NCBI GenBank assembly: GCA_029265975.1
Contig: JAJUGN010000019.1
Coordinates: 1-33,123 of the forward strand
Reading direction: 5' to 3'
Source of the DNA: Clostridiales bacterium
GTDB taxonomy: Bacteria > Bacillota > Clostridia > Oscillospirales > Oscillospiraceae
Length of the DNA stretch: 33,123 nt
The notes beneath the pieces were generated by a model. The model did no database searches. It had not been told where the DNA came from and saw only the letters and a program-made list of their open reading frames with translations. The number at the start of each line of letters is the position of its first letter. The stretch's first letter is position 1. Of this stretch, positions 15,192 to 23,934 are shown in pieces. A program made the position numbers and the translations under genes.

Positions 15192-16298
15192 TTATGCCGC
15201 CATTTGCCGTTCCGTATAAAACGCCTTTTCAAGCATTTTTTCAACTGAAATCCCGTATCCCTTAACAGGCTCGTTCACCAGGACGTGCGTGACCGCCCCT
15301 ATAAGCTTCCCGTCCTGAATAATCGGGCTTCCGCTCATGCCCTGCACGATTCCGCCCGTTCGGGAAATAAGTCTTTCGTCCGTTACCGCTATAAGCATAT
15401 TTCTTTCTTCGCTTCCGGAATAAACTCTCAATATTTCTATCCTGTATCGCTCAGGCTCTCCGCTGATATCAGAAACTATCGAGGCTTCGCCCACCCTTAT
15501 ATCCTTTTTCAGCCCCACGGGAATGGCTTGTCCCCGGATAAGCTCCTCGTTTTCCGTTACTCCGAATATTCCGCAATCCGTATTGGAATAAATAGTGGCC
15601 AGCTTCTTTTCAAAATCCAGATTTCCCTGAAGCTGCCCCGGCGTGCCGGAACGCCCCTTTACTATCGAACCCACGCTTGCGCCAAGGAGCATTCCGCTCT
15701 TCAGAGGCAGCATGACCCTTGCGTCGGCATCGTTAATCGGGTGCCCCAGAACGCCCAGGATGCCGCTTTTGGGGTCCACAAAGGTCACCGTGCCCATTCC
15801 TGCGAGGCCGTCTCTCAGCCACACGCCGAGCTCATAGGAGCCGTTCAGGTTAAGAGCCGGAGTGACCGAGAGCTGGAGGCTTCTTCCGCTTCTTTCGACT
15901 CTTACCGCTATCTCCTTGCCGTCGGCAGCCCTTATCGAGCTTTTGATGTCATCGATCGAAACTATTTTTTCCCTTCCGATGCTCTTGATTATATCTCCCG
16001 ACAGGATTCCCGCGTCCGCCGCCGGAGCGGCTTTTCCGGACGCCGTCTCCACTTCCCCCAGGGAAACAACGACCACGCCGTCGCTCTTCACGGAAATCCC
16101 GACTATTTTGCCCGAAGGGATAAGCTCCGTCGGCATCGATCTGGCTGCGGAGGCCTCGGCGGGCGGAGCCGATATGAATAAAACAATAGCTGACGCTAAT
16201 AATATATTTTTTGAAGCTGATAATATTGTTTTTTCTGCTGCTCGCTTTTTGTTTTCCCTCCTGTCCGGAGGGAAAATCCTAAATTTCAAATCAATCAT
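15192..16298 (-). CDS. spoIVB: SpoIVB, sporulation signalling serine peptidase
   Basis: Forespore-secreted S55 peptidase that, in B. subtilis, cleaves SpoIVFA to trigger sigma-K activation. The 368-residue product has an N-terminal membrane/signal segment (about 28-50), a PDZ domain (about 85-150) and the SpoIVB peptidase domain with VLGHPI (His186) and GMSGSPI (Ser322, followed by IGAVTHVLVN). The ATG at 16298 lies only 3 nt after AGGAG; a GTG one codon earlier and a TTG three codons later are alternatives, the TTG having the better spacing. It is followed by spo0A as in other spore-formers. Whether this organism has the sigma-K pathway cannot be seen here. Confidence 0.94.
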   Translation of the reverse strand: MIDLKFRIFPPDRRENKKRAAEKTILSASKNILLASAIVLFISAPPAEASAARSMPTELIPSGKIVGISVKSDGVVVVSLGEVETASGKAAPAADAGILSGDIIKSIGREKIVSIDDIKSSIRAADGKEIAVRVERSGRSLQLSVTPALNLNGSYELGVWLRDGLAGMGTVTFVDPKSGILGVLGHPINDADARVMLPLKSGMLLGASVGSIVKGRSGTPGQLQGNLDFEKKLATIYSNTDCGIFGVTENEELIRGQAIPVGLKKDIRVGEASIVSDISGEPERYRIEILRVYSGSEERNMLIAVTDERLISRTGGIVQGMSGSPIIQDGKLIGAVTHVLVNEPVKGYGISVEKMLEKAFYTERQMAA

Positions 16299-16585
16299 CA
16301 CTCCTTTTCGTCGATCGCCTTACTAATATGGCTTTATAAAAAAAAATAAAACGCCGCGAAAAGGCCAAGTTGCTGGAACATTTACCTTTACGGAATTTGC
16401 ATCCGCCCGATATGTTTAATCATTTTAAGTCCGAGGAAGCATTTTTTGACCGGAAAGGCACAATTTTATTCATTAACAAAAATTAAGCGTTTGTTTAGTA
16501 TCTTGCGGAAACCCGCGGAGCGGCTCCGCTCCGTTCCAAACAAAAAAGCAGGCGCCCAAGCGCCTGCTTCTGCTAATATCGAAGA
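16299..16585. other. Intergenic region between ptsH and spoIVB
   Basis: About 290 nt without a gene. It holds the ptsH terminator (16541-16568), a second GC-rich hairpin at 16516-16533 (CGGAGCGG / CCGCTCCG) just beyond it, and AT-rich sequence that must contain the spoIVB promoter. I could not recognise a convincing sigma-F or sigma-G promoter. Confidence 0.6.
16541..16568 (-). terminator. Rho-independent terminator of ptsH
   Basis: On the minus strand AGCAGGCGC pairs with GCGCCTGCT around a 4-nt loop and is followed by a run of six T. It begins 18 nt after the ptsH stop. Confidence 0.92.
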
Positions 16586-16849
16586 TTATTCGGAAAAATT
16601 CGATGAGATAAGATCGACCAGACTGTCAACCGCTTCCTTCTCGTCGGGTCCGTCGGCAATAATTCCTATTGTGCTGCCCTTGACAATACCCAAAGACAAA
16701 ACTCCGAGAAGACTTTTAGCGTTGACTCTGCGCTCTTCCTTCTCAATCCAAATGCTGCTTTTGTACTCGTTAGCCTTCTGGATAAAAAAGGTCGCGGGTC
16801 TTGCATGCAGCCCTACCTGATTATTGACAACAGTATCCCTCATATACAT
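16586..16849 (-). CDS. ptsH: HPr phosphocarrier protein of the PTS
   Basis: Small cytoplasmic phosphocarrier that passes phosphate from enzyme I to sugar-specific enzyme II components. The 87-residue protein, numbered from the ATG at 16849, has His15 in GLHARPA (the phosphorylation site) and Ser46 in AKSLLGVLSLGI (the HPr-kinase site used for catabolite control in Firmicutes). The presence of His15 separates it from the regulator Crh. The start is supported by AGGAG eight nt upstream; an in-frame GTG three codons earlier is too close to the ribosome site. It has its own promoter and terminator and no ptsI beside it. Confidence 0.95.
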   Translation of the reverse strand: MYMRDTVVNNQVGLHARPATFFIQKANEYKSSIWIEKEERRVNAKSLLGVLSLGIVKGSTIGIIADGPDEKEAVDSLVDLISSNFSE

Positions 16850-16900
16850 GGAAGCCACTCCTTTTATCCGCCGTATTCATAAGAAATCATAAGCGTATAC

Positions 16901-16929
16901 ATTTTAACAAAATGAAGAATTAAAGTCAA
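16901..16929 (-). promoter_or_regulatory. Sigma-A promoter of ptsH
   Basis: On the minus strand TTGACT (16929..16924), a 17-nt spacer and TAAAAT (16906..16901). It gives a leader of about 45 nt before the ATG. This is a good match in an AT-rich gap between mutS2 and ptsH. Confidence 0.75.
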
Positions 16930-17016
16930 ATGATTTTTGCCATTTCATTCTAATTACCAATATTTATAATCAACCGCATAGATTCATTAGCTAATTTTAT
17001 GATTTTGCGGCGTTTC

Positions 17017-19380
17017 TCACTTCAGGCTGACCACGGTAACGCCGTCCTCGCCTTCTCCGTATACTCCGAGCCTGAACGACTTCACCAGTTTGTTTTTTCT
17101 GAGGCTAGACTGTATTGCGGAGCGCAGCGCTCCGGTTCCTTTTCCGTGGATAATCCTTACCGTCTCAAGGTTTGACATTGACGCTGAATCTATGAACAGC
17201 TCCACCGCGGCGACGGCTTCCTCGCTCGTCATTCCCCTCAAATCGATTTCCGGCTTCTGGCTTTCGGTCCGGAGCTGCTTTTCGGATTTCGGGATCACGC
17301 GCTTTACACCCGACACGGACTGGCCTTCTACAAGGCTGACCTCGTCCTCCCTGGCGCTTATTTTCATTATTCCAGCCTGGAGCTTGAGCGTGCCGTCCTG
17401 CGATACGGATATGACCTCAGCCCTTGAGCCGAGACCTGTGAGCTCCACTATATCGCCGGCTTTAATCGGTCTTCTGCTTTTTGCCGGCGCGGCGGCTTTC
17501 TCCCTTTCGACGGTTTTTTCAAGGGCCTCGTTCAGTCTGCGCCTTATCTCCGCTCCAGCGCTGTTTATTTCCTGCCAGTTTTCGGACTCGGCTTTCTTTC
17601 TGATGCCCGATAGCTCCGCTAGCGCCTCGTCAGCGGCGCGCCTTGCCTCCTCCAGTATCCTGTCGGCCTCCCGCCTTGCGATTTTCGCGGCCCGCTCCTT
17701 CTCAAGCTCCGTTACCTTCCTGTACTCTTCCGCCTTTTTCTTATTCTCTTCGGCCTCAAGCAGGAGCTTTCTCGTTTCAAGCTGATCCTTCTCCATCTGC
17801 TGCCGGCGCGCTTCAAGCTGTGTGAGCACCTGTTCAAAGTCCGCGCTTCCCTTGTCGATGCGGCTCTCGGCGTCCGCGATGATTTCCTTCGGTATTCCGA
17901 GCCTTTCCGAAATCGCGAAAGCGTTTGATTTTCCGGGTATGCCCGTTATCAGCCTGTATGTCGGCTTCAGGGTCTCTACGTCAAATTCGCAGGACGCGTT
18001 CATAACCCCCGGCGTAGAGGTGGCGTATATTTTCAGCTCGGCGTAATGCGTAGTCGCCGCGACCTTGGCTCCGCGCCTCCTTGCATACTCGATAATCGCT
18101 ATCGCAAGCGCCGCGCCCTCTACCGGGTCCGTGCCGGCGCCGAGCTCGTCGAACAGCAGCAGCGAATTTTCTCCCGCCTCCTTCAGTATCTGGACTATGT
18201 TTGTCATATGCGACGAGAATGTGGAAAGCGACTGCTCTATGCTCTGCTCGTCACCTATATCCGCCATCACCTTTTCGAAAACCGGAAGGCGGCTGCCGTC
18301 TCCCGCAGGTATGTGCAGACCGCACTGCGCCATTATGCTGAGTATGCCGAGCGTCTTGAGGCTCACCGTTTTTCCGCCGGTATTAGGGCCCGTTATCACA
18401 AGCGTGTCGTAATCCGAACCTATGGAAATATCTATCGGAACGGCGTTCTTCTTCGGCAGGAGGGGATGTCTCGCTCTTTTGAGAACAAGAGCCCCGTTCT
18501 CGGCAAGCTCCGGCTCCGAACAGTTCAGGCTGTACGAGAGCCTCGCTTTCGCAAAAATAAAATCAAGCTCCGCGAGCAGCGAAAAATCGGACAGAATATC
18601 GTCCTTGTGTTCGGCGGCCTCCGCGGACAGCCGCATTAGGATGCGCTCGATCTCCTTCTGCTCCTTCGCCTCGAGCTCCCTTATCTCGTTATTCACCTGA
18701 ACGACCTGCATCGGCTCTATGAAAACCGTGGCTCCGCTCGCCGAAATATCGTGCACGAGGCCGGGTATGCTGTTTTTATATTCGGCCTTCACGGGAATCA
18801 CGTAACGCTCCGAGCGCATCGTGATTATCGGCTCCTGCAGCGCCTTCGAATAGCTCGGGGACGAGATTATCTTCTGAAGTATCTCCCTGACCCTGGCTCC
18901 CGCGGCGCGCATATGCCTGCGTATGGCCGCAAGCTCCGAGCTTGCCGAGTCCGCGATCTCGTCCTCGCCCGAAATCGAGTTTGTTATCGTCTCCTCCAGA
19001 TACTTGTTTGCCCGTAGCGATGAAAACAATCCGTGCAGAGAAGTGCCTTCCGCCGGGGAATACGCCTTTACGTTGCGCGCCGATCGCAGCACATAAGCTA
19101 TGTCAAGCAGCTCCCGGGTGTTAAGCATGCCGCCGATATCGGCCCTTGCGAGCGAACCGGACACGTCTTTTATACAGTAAAACGGAGGGTTGCCGTTTAT
19201 GGCTATCAGCGCCTTGGCGTCGGATACCTCCTTCTGCCATTGTCTTATTTCATATATATTCGAGGAAGGGCGCACTTTATCCGCAAGCTCTCCCGCAGGT
19301 TCGCTCACGGTCTCGGCCCTAAGCATTTCAATCACCTCGGGAAGCTCCAGAACCCTGAGGGATTTTTCAAAATAGTCCAT
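17017..19380 (-). CDS. mutS2: MutS2, ATPase with C-terminal Smr domain
   Basis: Homodimeric ABC-type ATPase related to MutS. In B. subtilis it is reported to recognise collided ribosomes and split them, feeding the RqcH pathway; an anti-recombination role is known in other species. The 787-residue product has the MutS core and clamp (about 1-320), Walker A GPNTGGKTVSLKT (331-343), a DELGAGTDPVEG signature, a long coiled coil (about 510-620), a KOW-like beta segment and a C-terminal Smr domain with EIDLRGM and HGKGTGALR. It lacks the mismatch-recognition domain, as expected. The start at 19380 overlaps the recO stop by one base (TAATG) and has GGAG upstream. It is the last gene of the era-recO operon. 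Confidence 0.95.
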   Translation of the reverse strand: MDYFEKSLRVLELPEVIEMLRAETVSEPAGELADKVRPSSNIYEIRQWQKEVSDAKALIAINGNPPFYCIKDVSGSLARADIGGMLNTRELLDIAYVLRSARNVKAYSPAEGTSLHGLFSSLRANKYLEETITNSISGEDEIADSASSELAAIRRHMRAAGARVREILQKIISSPSYSKALQEPIITMRSERYVIPVKAEYKNSIPGLVHDISASGATVFIEPMQVVQVNNEIRELEAKEQKEIERILMRLSAEAAEHKDDILSDFSLLAELDFIFAKARLSYSLNCSEPELAENGALVLKRARHPLLPKKNAVPIDISIGSDYDTLVITGPNTGGKTVSLKTLGILSIMAQCGLHIPAGDGSRLPVFEKVMADIGDEQSIEQSLSTFSSHMTNIVQILKEAGENSLLLFDELGAGTDPVEGAALAIAIIEYARRRGAKVAATTHYAELKIYATSTPGVMNASCEFDVETLKPTYRLITGIPGKSNAFAISERLGIPKEIIADAESRIDKGSADFEQVLTQLEARRQQMEKDQLETRKLLLEAEENKKKAEEYRKVTELEKERAAKIARREADRILEEARRAADEALAELSGIRKKAESENWQEINSAGAEIRRRLNEALEKTVEREKAAAPAKSRRPIKAGDIVELTGLGSRAEVISVSQDGTLKLQAGIMKISAREDEVSLVEGQSVSGVKRVIPKSEKQLRTESQKPEIDLRGMTSEEAVAAVELFIDSASMSNLETVRIIHGKGTGALRSAIQSSLRKNKLVKSFRLGVYGEGEDGVTVVSLK

Positions 19381-20135
19381 TAGCTTTCTCCTGATACAAT
19401 AAGGCTTTTGTAGAAATCCAGCGTGGCAAAGCCGCGCTCCATGTGCGCAAGAACGTAGGCCTCCGCGGCCTTTCCGAGCCGCCTCAGCGCCTCCGCTCCG
19501 AGGGCGAAGGAAAACAGTTTTTTCGGATCGGCCCCCGCTATGAACCGCATGGCCTCCAGCGAATCCCGGCACAGCTCCGCGGACGCTCCCGAAGCCCCCG
19601 CGCAGGATTTGCAGTATATCACCCCGCCTTGCAGGTCAAGCCTAAGATCTTTAAGATCGTCCTTGCCGCAGCCGGCGCAGCAGTCCAGAAGCGGCTCGAA
19701 GCCCGCAAGGCACATAAGCCTCACTTCGAAGGCCGCCTTTACTATCTCTTTCGGGCGCAGTCCCGTCCCCAGCGCATATAGTCCGTTAAGGCCGAGGCTG
19801 AGAATCTGCGGATCGGGCACATCCTGCTCGGTTACGGCCTCGAGCAGCTCGGCAAAATAAGAGCCGAGCGCCAAAAGCGTAATATCGCTCCTTACGCCCG
19901 CAAAAAGCTCCTTTGTGCCCGCCTCATTGAGGGACCAGCGTCCCTTGTAGTTGAAAAGCGTCATCTCCGAGAAGGCGAGCAGCTGCGAGGAGGCTCCGAT
20001 CCTGCTGCCCCTGCGCCTCGCCCCCTTGGCGGACACGGTGATCTTGCCCTCCGTTTCTGTGAGGACGGTGAGTATCTTGTCTGCTTCCTTATAATTTGTT
20101 TCACGCAGGACCAGGCCGTTTGTAGTCTTGAACAT
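19380..20135 (-). CDS. recO: RecO DNA repair protein
   Basis: Mediator that loads RecA on single-stranded DNA together with RecR/RecF. The 251-residue product has an N-terminal OB fold (about 1-80; TNGLVLRETNYKEADKILTV) and a helical C-terminal region with a zinc finger made by CAGC and CKSC (about residues 153-180). The start is preceded by GGAG. It lies 26 nt after the yqzL-like gene and shares one base with mutS2. The order era-yqzL-recO is conserved in Firmicutes. Confidence 0.94.
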   Translation of the reverse strand: MFKTTNGLVLRETNYKEADKILTVLTETEGKITVSAKGARRRGSRIGASSQLLAFSEMTLFNYKGRWSLNEAGTKELFAGVRSDITLLALGSYFAELLEAVTEQDVPDPQILSLGLNGLYALGTGLRPKEIVKAAFEVRLMCLAGFEPLLDCCAGCGKDDLKDLRLDLQGGVIYCKSCAGASGASAELCRDSLEAMRFIAGADPKKLFSFALGAEALRRLGKAAEAYVLAHMERGFATLDFYKSLIVSGES

Positions 20136-20150
20136 ATGTAAGCTCCAACA

Positions 20151-20176
20151 TTTAAGGCGGCTCAGGCCGCCTTAAA
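20151..20176 (-). terminator. Hairpin over the yqzL stop codon, before recO
   Basis: TTTAAGGCGGC and GCCGCCTTAAA form an 11-bp stem with a 4-nt loop that contains the yqzL stop codon. No U-run follows, and recO starts 16 nt later, so it may be an attenuator, an RNA-stability element or a translational barrier rather than a full terminator. Confidence 0.55.
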
Positions 20177-20263
20177 CCCTTGCTTGGTCAGCAATCTGTA
20201 AATCAAATAAAAGCGAGGGTCGCCAGTCATGGCAAACAAGTTCCAAATGGCAGTAACGTTCAT
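20162..20263 (-). CDS. yqzL: YqzL-like 33-residue protein
   Basis: A very short gene between era and recO. The product starts MNVTAIWNLFAMTGDP and continues with YLIYRLLTKQG, which fits the YqzL pattern (WxLFxxTGxxxxYLxY) of the small protein encoded at the same place in Bacilli and Clostridia. Its function is not known to me. The start is supported by a strong GGAGG seven nt upstream. It is slightly shorter than the B. subtilis protein. Conserved position, pattern and ribosome site make it very likely real. Confidence 0.85.
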   Translation of the reverse strand: MNVTAIWNLFAMTGDPRFYLIYRLLTKQGFKAA

Positions 20264-20341
20264 ATCGCTTACCTCCGCTGAAATTAGCTTGCCTTTTTTC
20301 ACGAATACTATTCAAGTTAATTTGAGCCTTGCGCGTACCCT

Positions 20342-21238
20342 TCAGTCCTCGTAACCGAAATTCCTGATTTGCGCGTTGCTGTCGCGCCAGTTTTCCTTTA
20401 CCTTGACCCATGTCTGCAGAAAAACCTTCGTGCCCATAAACGCCTCTATATCGCGCCGCGCAAGCTCGCCGATCCTTTTCAGCATCTCGCCGTTTTTGCC
20501 GATTATGATGCCCTTATGAGCCGGTTTTTCGCAATAAATTGTAACGTCCAGATCGATTATTTCGCTTTCGCGCTCGGAGAATTTTGTGATTTCTACCGCT
20601 GTGCCGTGCGGCACCTCCTTATCGAGGCAGAGAAGCAGCTTTTCGCGTATTATCTCGGCGCAGATCTGCTTTTCCGGCTGATCCGTAACCATGTCCTCGG
20701 GGAACATCCGAGGCCCCTCGACGGCGTACTTGAAAAGCACATCCAGCAGGCGCGCGACTCCGTCGCCTTTTTTGGCAGATATCGGAACGATTTCATCAAA
20801 CTCGAAGGCCTCGCTGTATGCCTTTATCACCGCCAGAAGCTCTTCCTTAGGTACAGTATCTATTTTGTTGATGACCAGAACAGCGGAAACCCGCTCCTCT
20901 TTTATGCGCTCTATCAGAGCCTGCTCCTGCTTCCCCACATTTGCGATGGGCTCCACCAGAAGCATAACCGCGTCCACGCCCAGCATGCTTTCCCTGACGA
21001 CCTTGACCATGTAATCGCCCAGCTTTGAGCGCGGGGTATGGAAGCCCGGAGTGTCCATAAAAACCAGCTGAGCGCCGTCCCTGTTCAGGATGGCGCAAAT
21101 ACGGTTTCTTGTGGTCTGGGGCTTGTTCGTAACGATGGACACCTTTTCCCCGACTATTGCGTTTGTGAGCGTCGATTTGCCTACATTCGGCCTGCCGACT
21201 ATTGCGATCATCGCGGATCTGCTTATTTTCTCATTCAT
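20342..21238 (-). CDS. era: Era GTPase
   Basis: Ras-like GTPase that binds 16S rRNA near its 3' end and checks 30S subunit assembly. The 298-residue product shows G1 GRPNVGKST, G3 DTPG, G4 NKID, and a C-terminal KH domain with GIIIGKNGEMLKRIG and WVKVKENWRD. The ATG at 21238 overlaps the ybeY end by 8 nt; an in-frame GTG two codons earlier (21244) is also possible and sits closer to an AGG. It is placed between ybeY and the yqzL-like gene. The usual dgkA and cdd genes between ybeY and era are absent. Confidence 0.95.
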   Translation of the reverse strand: MNEKISRSAMIAIVGRPNVGKSTLTNAIVGEKVSIVTNKPQTTRNRICAILNRDGAQLVFMDTPGFHTPRSKLGDYMVKVVRESMLGVDAVMLLVEPIANVGKQEQALIERIKEERVSAVLVINKIDTVPKEELLAVIKAYSEAFEFDEIVPISAKKGDGVARLLDVLFKYAVEGPRMFPEDMVTDQPEKQICAEIIREKLLLCLDKEVPHGTAVEITKFSERESEIIDLDVTIYCEKPAHKGIIIGKNGEMLKRIGELARRDIEAFMGTKVFLQTWVKVKENWRDSNAQIRNFGYED

Positions 21239-21740
21239 TTTCACTTATACCTATTTTTTTTATTATTTCCCTTTCCCGGCTCCTCATCTGCTTCTTCATG
21301 GGGCCCTCGTCCGTATGGTCGTAGCCCAGGAGGTGCAGCGTCGAATGGATCACAAGGTAACCTATCTCCCTTTCCTTCCCGTGCCCGTATTCCTCCGCCT
21401 GAGCCGCGGCCCTCTCAAGAGAAATAGCGACGTCTCCCAGGAAGATCCTGCCGGTTTCAGGGTCCAGAAAAGTCTCGTCGGCGGCGAATTTGCCGGGTCT
21501 GAACTCGAACATGGGAAATGACAGCACATCCGTGGGCTTGTCTATGTTTCTCGATTCCCTGTTTATGGCCCTTATGCCGCTGTCGTTAGTGATAAGTACG
21601 TTCACCTCGCAGGGCAGGGATACGCCCTCCGTCTCAAGCGTGGCTTTTATGCAGCGCCTTATGAGCGGCGTTATGTTTTCGTTGTCCCTGCTTCTCTGCT
21701 TTCTTGTGACATATATCCTGTGCTTGGGCTGGGTAGTCAT
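21231..21740 (-). CDS. ybeY: YbeY endoribonuclease, rRNA maturation
   Basis: Metal-dependent RNase-like factor needed for 16S rRNA 3'-end maturation and ribosome quality control. The 169-residue product has the conserved INRESRNIDKPTDVLSFP block and the metal site HSTLHLLGYDH (three His; the family usually has Gly where Ser is seen after the first His). The start at 21740 follows AGGAG and overlaps the phoH stop by 4 nt (ATGA); the frame stays open upstream inside phoH, so longer starts were rejected. Confidence 0.94.
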   Translation of the reverse strand: MTTQPKHRIYVTRKQRSRDNENITPLIRRCIKATLETEGVSLPCEVNVLITNDSGIRAINRESRNIDKPTDVLSFPMFEFRPGKFAADETFLDPETGRIFLGDVAISLERAAAQAEEYGHGKEREIGYLVIHSTLHLLGYDHTDEGPMKKQMRSREREIIKKIGISENE

Positions 21741-22729
21741 TTCGCTTCTCTCCTGTATTTTGAAAGGTTCTGAACCTTTTTTTCTCTTTCGCTGTCGTAA
21801 GCTTCGATAATTTTCTGAACCAGCCTGTGCCGGACCACGTCCTCGCCGGTAAGGCGGCATATCGAAATATCCTCTATTCCCTTCAAAAGCCTCTCGGCCT
21901 CCCTCAGGCCGCTCACCTTGTCTTTCGGCAGATCTATCTGCGTGACATCGCCGGTTATTACCATTTTGGAGCCGAACCCGAGCCGCGTGAGGAACATCTT
22001 CATCTGCTCCCTCGAGGTGTTCTGCGCCTCGTCGAGAATGATGAAGGAATCGTCCAGCGTCCTTCCGCGCATATAGGCGAGGGGCGCGACCTCTATGTTG
22101 CCGCGTTCCATGTATTTTGCGTAGGTTTCCGGGCCCAGCATGTCGAAAAGAGCGTCGTAAAGCGGGCGCAGATAAGGGTCCACCTTGTTCTGGAGATCGC
22201 CCGGCAAAAAACCGAGCTTTTCGCCGGCCTCGACCGCGGGTCTTGTGAGTATTATTCTGTTGACCTGCTTTTCACGGAAGGCGGACACCGCGGCCGCTAC
22301 CGCAAGGTATGTCTTTCCCGTTCCCGCCGGTCCTATGCCTATGGTAATAATGTTTTTTCCGATGGCCTCTACATACCTTTTCTGTCCGAGCGTCTTCGCC
22401 TTTATGGGCTTGCCCTTCGCGGTTACGCATATCACGTCCTTGGCAAGCTCGGATATCTTGTCTTCCTTTCCGTCGAGCACCAGCTTCAGTATATAGCTGA
22501 CGCTCTGGGTGTCTATCCTTTCGCCCTTTGCAGCAAGCGACATAAGCCCGTTTATGGCGTGTTCGGCGTAAATGACCTGTTCGGGCTCGCCGCTTATTTT
22601 TATTTCGTTCTCCCTGTCCGTAACCCTGACCCCCAGCTCGTTCTCGATGAGCCTGAGGTTTTCGTCAAAAGAACCGAAAACGTTTATTATATGCTCCATC
22701 CTGTCCACACCGAGAGTTTTTTCTATCAT
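21737..22729 (-). CDS. phoH: PhoH-like P-loop ATPase
   Basis: A 330-residue ATPase of the PhoH/YbeZ family, probably linked to RNA or ribosome metabolism with YbeY. It has an N-terminal KH-like region (about 10-70), Walker A GPAGTGKT and a Walker B/DEAQN box (FIILDEAQNTSREQMK), plus TGDVTQIDLP. The ATG at 22729 lies 20 nt after the yqfD stop; a second ATG 10 codons in is a possible alternative, and neither has a strong ribosome site. The order yqfC-yqfD-phoH-ybeY is conserved, but the HD-domain gene yqfF usually found between phoH and ybeY is missing. Confidence 0.93.
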   Translation of the reverse strand: MIEKTLGVDRMEHIINVFGSFDENLRLIENELGVRVTDRENEIKISGEPEQVIYAEHAINGLMSLAAKGERIDTQSVSYILKLVLDGKEDKISELAKDVICVTAKGKPIKAKTLGQKRYVEAIGKNIITIGIGPAGTGKTYLAVAAAVSAFREKQVNRIILTRPAVEAGEKLGFLPGDLQNKVDPYLRPLYDALFDMLGPETYAKYMERGNIEVAPLAYMRGRTLDDSFIILDEAQNTSREQMKMFLTRLGFGSKMVITGDVTQIDLPKDKVSGLREAERLLKGIEDISICRLTGEDVVRHRLVQKIIEAYDSEREKKVQNLSKYRREAK

Positions 22730-22748
22730 CCGCGAAATTGTCCTTTCC

Positions 22749-23924
22749 TTATTTCAACTCTTGTATCTGCCCTATCTGTTCAAGGCATTCGGCCCTTATC
22801 GTCACTTGAACGATTCCGTTATCCTCCCGCGATTCGAAGAGTACGGAAACCTTTTTTCCGTCTCCTATCATCTCGTCGAGGCGTTCCTCGAGCCGGCGCT
22901 TCAGGATACTCTCGGCCTCGCCCTTCTCCATTCTGGCCTGCACGGGCTCGTACCACCTGTATTCCGAGGAGCTGAGGGTCACGGGGAGCAAAAGACCGCC
23001 CGGCAATTCGACTTTGCTCGTTTTTATTATTTTATCACAAAATGTGTCAGAAAATCCAGTATTAAAATACAAATTTACGAACCTTCCCAGGAAAAATACC
23101 GTTGTATTTTTCGTTTTCTTTCCCGTGTAGCTTTTCGACGTATATTCCAGAGGCATCTCGCATGAGAACTCATACCAGGTTCTCGCGAATACTTCTCCCA
23201 TCGCATGCACCCTGCGGAGTCCGGAATTCAGGCTTTGCATTTCCGAGCCGACCAGCACGTCGCCTTTGGAAACGGTCTGCCCTACCGCCGCCAAAGGCTG
23301 GCCCTGAAATACGTTCATTTTAACTATCACTCCGCTTTTTGACGCCACTACGTTCGAAGGTTTTGAAACGTCGATCATTTCCGGCTTTTTGACCCGCTCG
23401 CGAACAATGACCTCCGCCTTCGCGCCGACGATGTTCACGGTTATCCATGAAAGATCCTTCAGCTCGTAGAGCACCCTGCTCCTCAAATCCTGCTGGTCGA
23501 TTGCAAGGCTGAACATGCCTATGCGCACGCCGTGATTTCCGAGTGCCGTAAGTATCTCGCTCGTCGGCACCCTTTCGTTGCCGGTTACCTCTATTTCCCA
23601 GACGAAAAGCGAGAGCAGCGACACTAAGGCAAAACAGAGGAATAATCCCGCGAGCAGGACCCATCTGTGCCGCAAGCCGTATATGAAATGCGCAAATCCG
23701 CTTTTCCGGACTACTTTTATTTCGCAGCCCGTGCCCTCGCCGGCCCTTTGAGCGTCGCCGACGCTGGAAAGGGGGACGAAAACCGAAGCCCTTCCCTTTT
23801 CCGCTTTTCTGAATTTCCAGAAAGGGACCGAGCGCCTCGCCATAGCGTTTATGAATTGTTCCGGATACTGTCCGTATATCTCGATTCTGGCGCTGCCGCG
23901 CAGAAAGTTAAAAAGAACGCTCAT
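22749..23924 (-). CDS. yqfD: Sporulation protein YqfD
   Basis: A 391-residue membrane protein of the YqfD family, expressed in the mother cell during sporulation in Bacillus; the biochemical role is unknown. It has an N-terminal cytoplasmic part, one transmembrane helix after RHRW (about residues 86-107), and a large outside domain. The start at 23924 follows GGAGG, and the gene begins 10 nt after yqfC. A start seven codons earlier would overlap yqfC and lacks a ribosome site. The pairing with yqfC confirms the assignment. Confidence 0.92.
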   Translation of the reverse strand: MSVLFNFLRGSARIEIYGQYPEQFINAMARRSVPFWKFRKAEKGRASVFVPLSSVGDAQRAGEGTGCEIKVVRKSGFAHFIYGLRHRWVLLAGLFLCFALVSLLSLFVWEIEVTGNERVPTSEILTALGNHGVRIGMFSLAIDQQDLRSRVLYELKDLSWITVNIVGAKAEVIVRERVKKPEMIDVSKPSNVVASKSGVIVKMNVFQGQPLAAVGQTVSKGDVLVGSEMQSLNSGLRRVHAMGEVFARTWYEFSCEMPLEYTSKSYTGKKTKNTTVFFLGRFVNLYFNTGFSDTFCDKIIKTSKVELPGGLLLPVTLSSSEYRWYEPVQARMEKGEAESILKRRLEERLDEMIGDGKKVSVLFESREDNGIVQVTIRAECLEQIGQIQELK

Positions 23925-23934
23925 AGGCTCCTCC

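Noticed and set aside
18942-19124. Small plus-strand frames inside mutS2
   Set aside because: They are short antisense frames in a conserved gene with no ribosome site.
21827-22975. Long plus-strand open frame (over 380 codons) opposite phoH and yqfD
   Set aside because: The minus strand carries two well-conserved genes here. The plus-strand product has no recognisable motif and is a codon-bias shadow.
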